DNA of 64,000 nt from Bradyrhizobium rifense (GTDB lineage: Bacteria > Pseudomonadota > Alphaproteobacteria > Rhizobiales > Xanthobacteraceae), in assembly GCF_008123425.1 (NCBI RefSeq), contig NZ_VSSS01000011.1, positions 81,245 through 145,244 on the forward strand. Reading direction: 5' to 3'. Both the position numbers and the translations under genes were made by a program. Positions 16,750 to 25,804 of this stretch are shown piece after piece. Under the pieces are notes generated by a model. It saw nothing but the letters and a program-made list of their open reading frames with translations. It searched no databases and was not told the origin of the DNA. The stretch's first letter is position 1. The number at the start of each line of letters is the position of its first letter.

Positions 16750-17847
16750 TCACTCGATCTGTCCGGTTTCACGTCCGGCCGGCAGCATCGCCGGCTGCTC
16801 GACGCGGTTCTCGATCTTGACGCGACGCCCTTCGTCGGCGGAGGTCTGGAATGCCTCCATCACCTCCAGCACATGGAAGGCGAGCGCGCCGCTGGCACGG
16901 TGCGGTCGATTATTCAGGATCGCGGAGGCCATGTCGGCGACGCCGATGGAACGGAATTCGCCTTCGACATGACCGTGTGTCAACGGCATCGTCTCCCATT
17001 CGCCGCCGGTCTTCGCGACCTGCACCTCGCCGCCGAAGCGGTTCGGATCCGGCACCAGCATGCTGCCCTTGTCGCCATAGATCTCGATCGGCGCGTGCCG
17101 GTGTTTCGGCACATCGAAGCTCATCGCGATCGAGACGACCGCCCCGCTCTCGAATTCGAGCGTGCCCGCGACGTGGGTCGAAACCTCGACCGGGATCAGG
17201 GCACCGTTCATCGGCTGGCTGGTGACCAGACGCTCGGATTTCGGGCGCGCGGTCGAGCCCATCACGCTCGCCACCGGACCGAGCAGCTGGACGAGATCGG
17301 TGATGTAGTACGGGCCCATGTCGAGCATCGGCCCGCCGCCGCGCAAGTAATAGAATCCCGGCGCCGGATGCCAACGCTCGTGGCCAGGGCAGCCGAAGAA
17401 GGCGCTGCCGGCCACCGGCGTGCCGATCGCGCCGTCGTCGATCAGCTTGCGCGCGGTCTGGTGGCCGCCGCCGAGAAACGTGTCGGGCGCGCAGCCGACG
17501 CGCAGGCCCTTCTGCGCGGCGAGATCCATCACCTTGCGGGCCTCCGCGACGTCGATGCCGAGCGGCTTCTCGGAGTGAACGTGCTTGCCGGCGTTCAGCA
17601 CTGCGAGGCTGACGTCAGTGTGGGCCAGCGGCACAGTGAGATTGATGACGATTTCGACGTCGTCGCGCTTGAGCAGTTGGTCGACCCGCATTGCCGGCAG
17701 CCCGAAGGCGGCGCCCTGCCGCTCCGCGACATCGCTGCGCATATCGGCCAATGCCCTCACCTCCATGACCGGAAAGCGCTGCGCTGCCTTGAGGTAAGCG
17801 GTGCTGATAACACCGCAGCCGATGATTCCGACGCCGACTTTTCTCAT
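16750..17847 (-). CDS. Gfo/Idh/MocA family oxidoreductase (ThuB-like context)
   Basis: The 365-residue enzyme has the Rossmann motif VGVGIIGCGVISTAYLKAA, the family Lys in HVHSEKPLGIDV and the GGGPMLDMGPYYITDLVQLLG helix. It lies in an operon with two permeases upstream and a ThuA-like gene ten bases downstream. That order resembles the thu-type disaccharide loci of rhizobia (family knowledge). It is likely to act on the imported sugar or a 3-keto derivative; this is inference. Confidence 0.9.
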   Translation of the reverse strand: MRKVGVGIIGCGVISTAYLKAAQRFPVMEVRALADMRSDVAERQGAAFGLPAMRVDQLLKRDDVEIVINLTVPLAHTDVSLAVLNAGKHVHSEKPLGIDVAEARKVMDLAAQKGLRVGCAPDTFLGGGHQTARKLIDDGAIGTPVAGSAFFGCPGHERWHPAPGFYYLRGGGPMLDMGPYYITDLVQLLGPVASVMGSTARPKSERLVTSQPMNGALIPVEVSTHVAGTLEFESGAVVSIAMSFDVPKHRHAPIEIYGDKGSMLVPDPNRFGGEVQVAKTGGEWETMPLTHGHVEGEFRSIGVADMASAILNNRPHRASGALAFHVLEVMEAFQTSADEGRRVKIENRVEQPAMLPAGRETGQIE

Positions 17848-17869
17848 TGTGATCTCCGTGAGGTACCGT

Positions 17870-18718
17870 TCATCCCTTAACCGCGCCTGCAGTGAGGCCG
17901 GCGACGATGTGCTTCTGTGCCAGCAGGAACAGAATGATCGTCGGCAGGATGGTGAGCGTGATGAAGGCCAGGATCAGGTGCCATTCGGACGAATACTCGC
18001 CCTGGTAAATCATGATGCCGAGCGGCCATGGATAGAGCGCATCGGTGTTGAGCATCACCAGCGGCAGAAGATAGGCGTTCCAGCTGTTGACGAAGGTGAT
18101 GGTGCCGACGGTCGCCAGGATCGGCCGAGACAGCGGCAGCGTCACGTAGCGGAAGAACTTGATGTAGCTGCAGCCATCGACCAGCGCCGCCTCGAGCAGC
18201 TCATGGGGAATGTCCCTGAAGAAGCGCCGCAGCAGCAGCACGCTCATGGCGAGGCTGAAGGCCACCTGCGGCAGCGCGACGCCGAAATAAGTATCGAGCA
18301 ACCCGAGATCACGCACCTTGATGAACAACGGCAGTACCGCAGTCGCGGCCGGAAACAGCAGGCCGAGCGTCAGGTAGCTCAGCAGCATCGATGAGCCGTA
18401 GAACTTGACATGCGCGAAGGTGAACGCCGCCATCGAAGCTGTGATCAGGGTCAATATCACCGTCAGCGTCGAGATGATCAGCGAGTTGCGCAGGAGCTGC
18501 CAGTAACGCGCGGAGAACAAGATGTCGGCGTAATTCTGCCACTCCCAGTGCGTGGGCCAGCCGAACGGATTCACGCGCAATTCGCCGAGCGATTTGAAGC
18601 CGCCAAGCAAGGTCGCAAGCAGCGGCACCAGCACGAAGATGGCAACAACGGCGAGGAACGCCGTCTTGAACAGCACGGCGGGATCGAACGGCGCGCGGGT
18701 GACCTCTGCACTACTCAT
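17870..18718 (-). CDS. Carbohydrate ABC transporter permease (MalG type)
   Basis: The 282-residue membrane protein has about six spans, beginning FLAVVAIFVLVPLLATLL, and the EAA loop HELLEAALVDGCSYIKFF. It overlaps the partner permease by eight bases. It ends HIVAGLTAGAVKG, a typical tail for this family. It is the third gene of the second sugar operon. Confidence 0.92.
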   Translation of the reverse strand: MSSAEVTRAPFDPAVLFKTAFLAVVAIFVLVPLLATLLGGFKSLGELRVNPFGWPTHWEWQNYADILFSARYWQLLRNSLIISTLTVILTLITASMAAFTFAHVKFYGSSMLLSYLTLGLLFPAATAVLPLFIKVRDLGLLDTYFGVALPQVAFSLAMSVLLLRRFFRDIPHELLEAALVDGCSYIKFFRYVTLPLSRPILATVGTITFVNSWNAYLLPLVMLNTDALYPWPLGIMIYQGEYSSEWHLILAFITLTILPTIILFLLAQKHIVAGLTAGAVKG

Positions 18719-19652
18719 CGCGCATGAACCATCGCTTGTAGGTGAAGGCGAACGTCACGCAGATCACGAACAGGATGACGCCGATGGCGCTGCCATAGCC
18801 GACCCGCATGCGCGAGATGCCGTTGTTGTAGAGGAAGCTCACCATGGTGTTGGAGGAATCCGCTGGCCCCCCGCGCGTCAACGGCATGACGAGATCGAAC
18901 AGCTGCAGCGAGCCGACGATGGCGAAGAACACTGAGAGCCGGATCGTCGGATAGAGCAAGGGGATGACGACATGGCGCAAAGCCTGCGAGCGCGTTGCGC
19001 CGTCGATCCGCGCAGCCTCGATCAGGCTCTTGTCGAGGCTCTGCAGCGCCGCAATGAACAGCATCATGTGGAAGCCAAAATACTTCCAGACGATCACGAT
19101 CAGCACCGCCAGCATCGCCGTGTCGGTCGAGGCCAGCAGATGCGGCGCCTCCGCGCCGAAGGTACGCCAGATCGAGGCGACCAGGCCGTAGTCGCCATCA
19201 TAGACGAAAGAGAAGATCAGCCCGGTCGCGATCTCGGCCAGGATATAGGGCATGAAGAACAGCATGCGTAGCGCCACGGCGCCACGAAAGCGCTCGGCGA
19301 GCATCAAGGCGAGCGTGAGTGCGAGCGGCAGCTGGACCGCGAGCGAAACCGCAATGATCAGCCCATTGTTGCGCAGCGCGAGCCAGAAGGCGCGGGTCTC
19401 CAGCACGAAGCGGTAATTATCGAAGCCGATCCAGTTGGTCGGCCTGCCAAAACCGTTCCAGTTGAAGCCCGAGTACCAGGCCGCCTCGCCGATCGGCAGC
19501 ACCACGAACAATGTGAACAGCAGCAGTGCCGGCGGCAGGAACAGGATCAGGACGGTGAAGCGGCCGTCCCAGCTCGGGCCGCGAACCGCGGCCTGCGGCA
19601 CCGTCTCGCCGGCAACGCCCATCGGCGATGCAATCGCCATCCGCCGCGCCAC
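18711..19652 (-). CDS. Sugar ABC transporter permease (MalF type)
   Basis: The 313-residue protein has a basic N-terminus, the first membrane span FTVLILFLPPALLLFTLFVVLPI, and the EAA loop LIEAARIDGATRSQAL. The GTG at 19652 lies two bases after the binding-protein stop and has AAGG upstream; ATG 19640 is an alternative. It pairs with the next permease. The cluster again lacks a transport ATPase. Confidence 0.91.
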   Translation of the reverse strand: MARRMAIASPMGVAGETVPQAAVRGPSWDGRFTVLILFLPPALLLFTLFVVLPIGEAAWYSGFNWNGFGRPTNWIGFDNYRFVLETRAFWLALRNNGLIIAVSLAVQLPLALTLALMLAERFRGAVALRMLFFMPYILAEIATGLIFSFVYDGDYGLVASIWRTFGAEAPHLLASTDTAMLAVLIVIVWKYFGFHMMLFIAALQSLDKSLIEAARIDGATRSQALRHVVIPLLYPTIRLSVFFAIVGSLQLFDLVMPLTRGGPADSSNTMVSFLYNNGISRMRVGYGSAIGVILFVICVTFAFTYKRWFMRDE

Positions 19653-19654
19653 CG

Positions 19655-20914
19655 TCAGTTACCTTGCTTGAACGCCGCTTGGATCGCTTTGGCTGCGTCC
19701 TGCGGGCTCATGCTGCCGCCGGCGATCTCCGCGGTGACGTCGTTGACGACGCGGCCGACCGAAGGGCCGAGGCTCTGGTCGTAGAAGTTCTGGTGGTAGT
19801 TCGACTTGGCGAGATTGGCCGCGATCAGCTTCATGAAGGAATTGTTGAGGCCGGCGTCCGCGCCCTGCACCACGGGGATGATGTAGTTGCCCGCCGCGAG
19901 CCGCGTCTGCACATCCTTGGAGATGAAGTACTTCAGGAAATCGACCGCCTCCTTCGGCGAGTCTTTCGTGATCAGCCAGCCGGTGATGCCCCCGAGCGTA
20001 TCCGTTGGCGCGCCTTTGCCGCCTGATACAACCGGGAAATCGAACCAGCAGATCTTGTCCTCGCTCAATCCGACCTTGTCGGCGGCGAGCGCGCGCTGCA
20101 AATTATAAACTGTGCTGATCGCGAGCGTCATCGCGGCCTTGCCGTCACCGAAATAGCCGACCGCCTGCGGGTTCTTGAAGCCGAGGAAACCGTTCTGGAA
20201 CGGCTGCAGATCAACGAGTTGCTTGAATAGCTCTCCGGATTTCAGGAAGGTCTCGCCGGCAAAGCCGCCGTTCTCGCCGCGTAGCGCCGCATCGAAAGCC
20301 GCCTTGCCGCCGACGCGCACTGCAAGATGCGTCCAGTAGAAGTGCAACGGCCATTTGTCGGCGCCGCCGACCACGATCGGCGTCACACCGGCCGCCTTCA
20401 ACGTCTTCACCGCGGCAAGCAGATCGTCCCAGCTCTTGATCCCGGCGGGATCGACCTTCGCCTTGGCCATCAGCTCCTTGTTGCAGAGGAAGCCGACCTG
20501 CGACAGCGCGATGGGCAGCCCATAGACCCGCCCATTGCTCGTGAACGCAGCGAGCGCCGCCGGCGTCAGGCTGTCGCTATAGCCCTTCACCTGATCGGTG
20601 ATGTCGTCGAGGACGCCGGCCTCGATCTGCGTCTTCAGGACGCCGCCGGCCCAGCTGTAGATGATGTTCGGTCGGTCCTTGGATTGCAGGATGGTCGGCA
20701 GCTTGGCCTTGTAGGCCTCGTTCTCGAGGAACTGCATCTCGACCTTGACGCCCGGATGCGACGCCTCATAGCTGCGCGCGACTTCCTCCCAGATCTTCAC
20801 CTGGGCCGGATTGGCCTCGATGTGCAGCCATTTTACCGTGGTGTCGGCTGCGGCTACGTTGGCGCCAAACAGGCATGCGGCCGCGGCGAATCCCAGCTTC
20901 CCGAGCAGTCTCAT
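19655..20914 (-). CDS. Sugar-binding protein of the second CUT1 ABC transporter
   Basis: The 419-residue protein has a clear signal peptide (MRLLGKLGFAAAACLFG, likely cleavage after NVAAA) followed by DTTVKWLHIEANP. The motif NGRVYGLPIALSQVGFLCNKEL is typical of sugar-binding proteins. The ATG at 20914 follows GGGAGGATGTG; a GTG one codon earlier is less likely. It is the first gene of the leftward operon, divergent from the SDR gene across a 164-base gap. Confidence 0.91.
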   Translation of the reverse strand: MRLLGKLGFAAAACLFGANVAAADTTVKWLHIEANPAQVKIWEEVARSYEASHPGVKVEMQFLENEAYKAKLPTILQSKDRPNIIYSWAGGVLKTQIEAGVLDDITDQVKGYSDSLTPAALAAFTSNGRVYGLPIALSQVGFLCNKELMAKAKVDPAGIKSWDDLLAAVKTLKAAGVTPIVVGGADKWPLHFYWTHLAVRVGGKAAFDAALRGENGGFAGETFLKSGELFKQLVDLQPFQNGFLGFKNPQAVGYFGDGKAAMTLAISTVYNLQRALAADKVGLSEDKICWFDFPVVSGGKGAPTDTLGGITGWLITKDSPKEAVDFLKYFISKDVQTRLAAGNYIIPVVQGADAGLNNSFMKLIAANLAKSNYHQNFYDQSLGPSVGRVVNDVTAEIAGGSMSPQDAAKAIQAAFKQGN

Positions 20915-21078
20915 CACATCCTCCCAATCGGCTCTTATTCATTGGCTGCAATCCTGCCTTCAATTTTTGAGGTACGCAACTTAAAATCTGACCTATGCAC
21001 CTCATGATAGGAATGGCTAAGGTCCGGAAAAGAGTCGGGCGGCCCATCGCGCGGCCCGCAACAAACTGGGAGGTGCCC

Positions 21079-21837
21079 ATGGCTGCCATCTATTCCGACC
21101 TCGCCGGCAAGGTCGTGCTTGTCACCGGAGGTGCGGCGGGAATTGGCGCTGCGATCGTGCGGCGCTTCGCGGAGCAAAAATCCAAGGTCGTGTTCTTCGA
21201 CATCAAGGTCGATGAAGGCCAGCGCCTGGCGCGCGAGCTATCCGATCGAGGACTGGCTGCGCATTTCCAGCACGTCGACCTGACCGACATCCCCGCGCTG
21301 CGCGCCGGCGTGACGGAGGCACGCAAGGCGCACGGCCCGATCAACATCCTGATCAACAACGCCGCGCATGACGAACGGCACAAGACCGAGGAGATGACGC
21401 CGGAATATTGGGACGACCGCGTCGCGGTAAATCTGAAGCACCAGTTCTTTGCGTCGCAAGCCGTGCTGCCGGACATGAAGGCTGCGAATGCCGGGGCCAT
21501 CATCAATTTCGGCTCGGTGTCGTGGATTGCCGGACAAGGCGGCATGGCCGCCTACACGGCCAGCAAATCGGGCGTGATCGGCCTGACGCGCTCGCTGGCG
21601 CGTGACTACGGCCCCTACAATATCCGCGTGAACGCGATCGCGCCGGGCTGGATCATGACCGAGCGCCAGCTCGAGAAATGGATGACGCCGGCGGGCGAGA
21701 TCGAACTGCAGCAGCGACAGTGCCTGAAGCGCAGGCTGGTGCCGGACGAGGTCGCGAAATTCACCGTCTTCCTTGCCTCCGACGAGGCCTCCGCCTGTAC
21801 CTCTCAGAACTATATCGTCGATGGTGGCTGGGTGTGA
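21079..21837 (+). CDS. Short-chain dehydrogenase/reductase (SDR)
   Basis: This 252-residue classical SDR has the cofactor motif TGGAAGIGAAIVRRF, NNAA, and the catalytic Ser plus Tyr-x-x-x-Lys in GSVSWIAGQGGMAAYTASK. It ends with the usual QNYIVDGGW. The acid in the second beta strand (FFDIK) favours NAD over NADP. The ATG at 21079 follows GGGAGGTGCCC. It is divergent from the second sugar operon and probably oxidises the same sugar or its lactone precursor; that role is inferred from position. Confidence 0.92.
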   Translation: MAAIYSDLAGKVVLVTGGAAGIGAAIVRRFAEQKSKVVFFDIKVDEGQRLARELSDRGLAAHFQHVDLTDIPALRAGVTEARKAHGPINILINNAAHDERHKTEEMTPEYWDDRVAVNLKHQFFASQAVLPDMKAANAGAIINFGSVSWIAGQGGMAAYTASKSGVIGLTRSLARDYGPYNIRVNAIAPGWIMTERQLEKWMTPAGEIELQQRQCLKRRLVPDEVAKFTVFLASDEASACTSQNYIVDGGWV

Positions 21838-21966
21838 TGCTCTGAGGATGGCGGGCGCACCCGCGCCAGGCTGGAACGCGTTGATGATGAGGCGTGTTGA
21901 CTTGTCTGGTGGGCGACAATACGCCGTACAACTTTCGCCGTCCCGGCAACGTCAAAGGTGGCCACT

Positions 21967-22326
21967 ATGATCAAGCGCGTCCTACCGTATGAGGGGTTGC
22001 TCCACGAGGTTGTCGAGCATAACGGCGTGCTCTACATCGGCGGGATCGTCCCCGAGGACACAAGCCTCGATATGGCCGGTCAGGCAAACGACGTACTCGA
22101 CCAATTGTCGCGCTTGCTGGAAACACTGGGATCTGACCGGTCACATGTCCTGCAAGTGACGATCTTCGTTACGAAGCTCAGCGAGAAAGCCGCATTCAAT
22201 ACGGCCTGGAAAGCATACTTCGCAGATGCCTCCCTGCCGGCGCGTGCGGTCATCGGAGCCGCCGACCTCGGCCCCGGCGTCAAGCTCGAGATGACTGCAA
22301 TTGCGGCTCGTCGAGCTTCGAGCTGA
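21967..22326 (+). CDS. RidA/YjgF-family protein
   Basis: The 119-residue protein belongs to the RidA family of small trimeric proteins, some of which hydrolyse reactive enamine/imine intermediates. Visible features are VLYIGGIVPEDTS near the start, DVLDQLSRLLETLGSDRSHVLQVTIFVTKL, and LPARAVIGAADLGPGVKLEMTAIA at the end. The final block lacks the VEIE(c)IA wording of RidA proper, so deaminase activity is uncertain. The ATG at 21967 is preferred; a GTG lies three codons earlier. No operon partner is evident, with a gap of 129 bases after the SDR gene. Confidence 0.85.
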   Translation: MIKRVLPYEGLLHEVVEHNGVLYIGGIVPEDTSLDMAGQANDVLDQLSRLLETLGSDRSHVLQVTIFVTKLSEKAAFNTAWKAYFADASLPARAVIGAADLGPGVKLEMTAIAARRASS

Positions 22327-22459
22327 AGACCGTCGACGGACTCGATTCCAGCACTGAGTCGTTGCGACACGCAGAAGATACGCCGTCCGGTGCTAGTTCT
22401 GCATTTTTCCGCGTGGCTCGGCTTGCGGACAGGGTCCACCTGTGCCGTACGGGTGGGGG

Positions 22460-22639
22460 TTATTTTGGTGGCTGCAATTCCTGTGATGAAAGCCATTTGT
22501 TTGTGCGCAAGGCGTCCGCCTGCAGGGCCTTTCGCCGGGCCCTCTTGAAGAGGGTATCGCGCTCCTCACCGGGTGGTAGATTCTCCGCCTCCTCTCGAAG
22601 ATGCTTGGCTTCTTTGGTAAGGCGAAGGCGGTCGACTAA
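22460..22639 (-). CDS. Small hypothetical protein, start codon missing or non-standard
   Basis: The frame encodes about 59 residues with strong helical character: VDRLRLTKEAKHLREEAENL, then LPPGEERDTLFKRARKALQ and a tail WLSSQELQPP. From memory this layout (LPPGxER, a basic helix, then W-L-x-S and a Pro-Pro end) matches small uncharacterised proteins common in Bradyrhizobium. AAGGAGG lies just upstream, but no ATG, GTG or TTG follows in this frame; the codon at the expected start is TTA. It may be a recently silenced gene or use another start. Confidence 0.4.
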   Translation of the reverse strand, partial: LVDRLRLTKEAKHLREEAENLPPGEERDTLFKRARRKALQADALRTNKWLSSQELQPPK

Positions 22640-22780
22640 TGACCTCCTTCACAAGACGGCGGTTAGTTCCGGCAGCGGAACACCGTACTTTCCCGGAATC
22701 CAGCTTGGCTGTGGAAAACTCTAATCTAATTTTTGCCGGGGCTAGCTTTTCATTCCGAACAAATTTTCAGACTAACCGGC

Positions 22781-22807
22781 AAGGGGCCGCGCTCGCAGCG
22801 GCCCCTT
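22781..22807 (+). terminator. Strong GC-rich hairpin, possible rho-independent terminator
   Basis: AAGGGGCCGC and GCGGCCCCTT form a perfect 10-bp stem around a 7-base loop, followed by TCGATT, so the U-run is short. It could end a rightward transcript (from the RidA gene or an unannotated small RNA), but the weak U-tract leaves this uncertain. Confidence 0.5.
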
Positions 22808-22944
22808 TCGATTCACGAAGTAGCGCGAATAGCCGCCAACTGAGGCGGCCTCCTTCTCGCTATTCTTTTCAGTCGGTGGCGGCTACTTCCGGCGCCGCCG
22901 ATCCTGTCGGCTCGCTCGGATTTCACCGCGTATCGTCACTATAA

Positions 22945-23538
22945 GTGCGACGAGTCGCCAAGGCGAGCGACACCTCGGTCATCGGCGATATTGTCGGCTT
23001 CGACATCCTGCCGGGATCGGACGATGTCTATAATTCCAAGACCGGACAGTAGGACAAGCTCGCGAGCGGTCCGAACCACGCGCCGAGCTGCGCCTATCTC
23101 GGTTGGGGCGTCTATGTGATGGCCAGGGTCAATGGCGACGAGAAGAAGCACAAGGCCGCTTGGAGCGCGGCTGCGCATCTCGGCGGCAAGGATCTGTCGC
23201 TGTGGATGGTGATGTATACGTCGGGCTTCCAAGCCCACCGCACCAGCCACTTCCAGTTCGACGAATGGGTGGCCGCGGGCTATGACCGCAAATACATCAC
23301 CTCCTACCTCAACTCGCAGCTTGGCTCCTACAATCATCCGAACCGGGCGGTCGAGCCACGTATCCCCGGCATCTTCCAGTACTACAGCATCGCGGAGGAT
23401 GAGCTGACGAAGATTTTTGCCGGCAAGGTCGACGCGCAGACCGGCGCGAACAACATCGCCGCCGCCTGGGAGAAGCTGACCGACCAGATCGGCCGCGAGC
23501 TGCAGATCGCACTCTACAAGGCCTCGCTCGGCGTGTAG
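22945..23538 (+). pseudogene. Remnant of a sugar ABC transporter binding protein (C-terminal part)
   Basis: The frame reads SDTSVIGDIVGFDILPGSDD and later HKAAWSAAAHLGGKDLSLW, ending AWEKLTDQIGRELQIALYKA. This is the C-terminal part of a family 1 sugar-binding protein. An in-frame TAG at 23050-23052 interrupts it where a Trp codon (TGG) would be expected, and the N-terminal half and signal peptide are absent. It is the first member of a decayed transporter operon followed by two broken permeases. Confidence 0.8.
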
Positions 23539-23645
23539 CTGCACGAGCATCACGAAGACCCTCGGCTGGCAACGCTCTCGCGGTGCCAGCCGAAAACTTG
23601 CCCGGCGGCCGACCGGTCATTCAGGATCGGCAGAGTTCGATTGCC

Positions 23646-24763
23646 ATGCAGAATTCAGCTCCGGTGACCGACGACCTGCACCACCAGCCCGCGGTAGCAC
23701 GCGCGCCGGCCAGGCGGAAGACCGCCGGCCGCGCGCTTATCGCGCTGGCGTCGCTCGGTTTCCTGCTCGTACTCCTCGTTCAGATCCTACAACGGCCGGC
23801 GCGACCGCGGCCGGGTTCTCCGATTGGCGACTGATCCTCATCGCCTATCTCATCTGGTCCGTCGCCTTCGCCATCGCTCAAGTGCTGATCCGCGGCGAGC
23901 GCGGCCAGCGCTCGCTGTTCCTGCTGCCGGCAGTGTTCTTCACCATTGCGGTGGTGATCTTCCCGACCATCTTCGGGATCTATATCGCTTCGCTCGACTG
24001 GAATCTCAGCTCGGTCGAAGGCCCGCGTTTCAGCGGCTTCGACAATCTCGTCGGGATGTTCCACGACACCTATTACTGGAACGCGCTGGGCAACATGATC
24101 TTCTAAGCGGTCGCAGTCCTCGGCGAGTACGCGATCGCGTTCGGCCTCGCGCTCCCGCTCAGCGCCGAGATCCGCGCGCGAAAATTCTTTCGCATCGTGT
24201 TCCTGCTGCCGATGATGCTGAGCCCCGTCGCCGTGAGCTGGATGACCGGAAAATCGCTGCTCGAATATCGCTTCGGCCCGGCCGCGACGCTGGCGCGCTA
24301 TCTCGGCTGGGACAACCCGGCCTTCTTCGCATCTCCTTGGATGGCGCGCTTCACCATCCAGGCGATGGATGCCTGGGTCTCCATTCCCTTCATCATGATC
24401 ATCCTGCTCGCAGGCCTACAGGCGATGCCCAAGGAGGTGCAGGAGGCCGCCACGGTCGACGGCGCGAACGGCTGGCAATCGTTTTGGCACGTGACCTTTC
24501 CGATCATGCTGCCGGTGAGCATCACCGTGCTCATCATCCGCATCATCTTCAAGCTGAAGTTCGCCGACGTCGTGATCAACGTCACCGCAGGCGGCCCCGG
24601 CGGCGCCACCGATACCGTGTCCAGTTTCATCTATCGTGTCTACCGCGACCGCTCGAACTTCGGCTACGGCACCGCACTTGCCATGGTCTATCTGCGCCTG
24701 ATCATCGTGCTGCTGACGCTGATGTTGCGGTTGTCCAAACGATGGACGCAACGGGTCACCTGA
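23646..24763 (+). pseudogene. Decayed sugar ABC transporter permease (MalF type)
   Basis: An N-terminal part (ALIALASLGFLLVLLVQIL) is in one frame, and the body begins in another with DWRLILIAYLIWSVAFAIA, giving a frameshift near 23770-23820. A TAA at 24104-24106 (after GNMIF) interrupts the body, which then resumes with LGEYAIAFGLALPL. The EAA loop KEVQEAATVDGANGW and later membrane segments are intact, and the stop is at 24763. Combined length and domain order fit a MalF-type permease, but no continuous protein can be made. Confidence 0.82.
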
Positions 24764-24776
24764 AGGAGTTGCACGC

Positions 24777-25695
24777 TTGTCTGTCACGCCCCTGGCATCG
24801 CGTCCCGCCCGTAGGGCCCTCGTCGCACCGCGCGCCAAGCGGATGCTGAGTCGCGCGCTGATCTACGCCGCGCTGCTGCTTTGGACCTTCATCTGCCTGT
24901 TCCCGATCTACTGGACCGTCACGACCTCCTTCAAATCCGCGGTCGACGTAACCCAGGCGCATTTGATCCCTTGGGTAGACTTTCAGCCGGACTGGAAAGG
25001 ATGGCGCTCGCTCGGACTGTCGCCGGATACGTTGTTCGGAACTCCACTGCGCAGTCTGCGTTCGTTAACCGCTTCGTCAACAGCATCATCACCTCGGTCG
25101 GCGCATCGGCGCTGGCCTTGATCCTCGGCTCGCTCGCCGCCTACGGCCTCAGCCGCTTTCGCTACAAATTCGCATGGATGCGCAACGACGAAATCCTCTT
25201 CTTCTTCATGTCGCAGCTGATCCTGCCGCCGGTCGTGCTCGCCCTGCCCTTCCTCGTGCTCTACAAGGCGTTGGCGCTCCTTGACACCACATTCGGGCTG
25301 ATCCTGCTCTACACGCTGACGGTGCTGCCGATCGTCATCTGGATCATGCGCGACCAGTTCAATGCCATACCGATCGAACTCGATGAAGCCGCCTATGTCG
25401 ACGGTCTGTCGAACTGTGGCGCGTTCCTGCATCATCCTTCCGCTTGTGGTCCCCGGCATTGTCGCCGCCGTTATGCTCTCACTGGTCCTGTGCTGGAGTA
25501 AATATTTCTTCGCCGCGTTGCTCACCAGCACCGATGCCAAGACATGTGATGGTAGCAAGCCAGACCGGCTCGCAAGGCATCAACTGGTGGTCGATGGCCG
25601 CGCTATCGACGGCCGCGATCGCGCCGCTCGTCGTCGTCGGCATCTTCCTCGAACGCTATATCGTCAGCGGTCTGACGACGGGTGCCGGGAAGTAG
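24777..25695 (+). pseudogene. Decayed carbohydrate ABC transporter permease (MalG type)
   Basis: A TTG start with AAGGAG upstream opens LSRALIYAALLLWTFICLFP. The reading frame then shifts near 25040 (to NRFVNSIITSVGASALALIL), near 25415 just after DEAAYVDGLS (to SCIILPLVVPGIVAAV), and near 25545 (to QGINWWSMAALSTAAIAPLV), ending VSGLTTGAGK. Three frameshifts in one gene show it is non-functional. The EAA loop and membrane segments identify it as the MalG-type partner of the preceding remnant. Confidence 0.84.
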
Positions 25696-25804
25696 CGGCG
25701 AACCATCGGATGAGATCGAGTACGGCCGGTCGTCGCGCTCCACCTCTCCCAGTGGAGAGAGGCGAGTTCTAGGCTCGTATCGATTCAACCAAGATTCATC
25801 CCCT

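Larger units (their letters stand above)
22327..22944. other. Gene-poor interval with a small leftward frame and hairpins
   Basis: This stretch separates the RidA-like gene from the decayed transporter. It holds a 59-codon leftward frame without a normal start (22460-22639), a perfect 10-bp stem at 22781-22807, and several further GC-rich inverted repeats between 22827 and 22900. No other coding frame looks convincing. Base composition is more AT-rich around 22700-22780 than in the neighbouring genes. Confidence 0.5.

Noticed and set aside
21900..21966. TTGACT followed by AT-containing hexamers as a promoter for the RidA-like gene
   Set aside because: Spacing to any acceptable -10 box is wrong, so the match is too weak to report as a feature.
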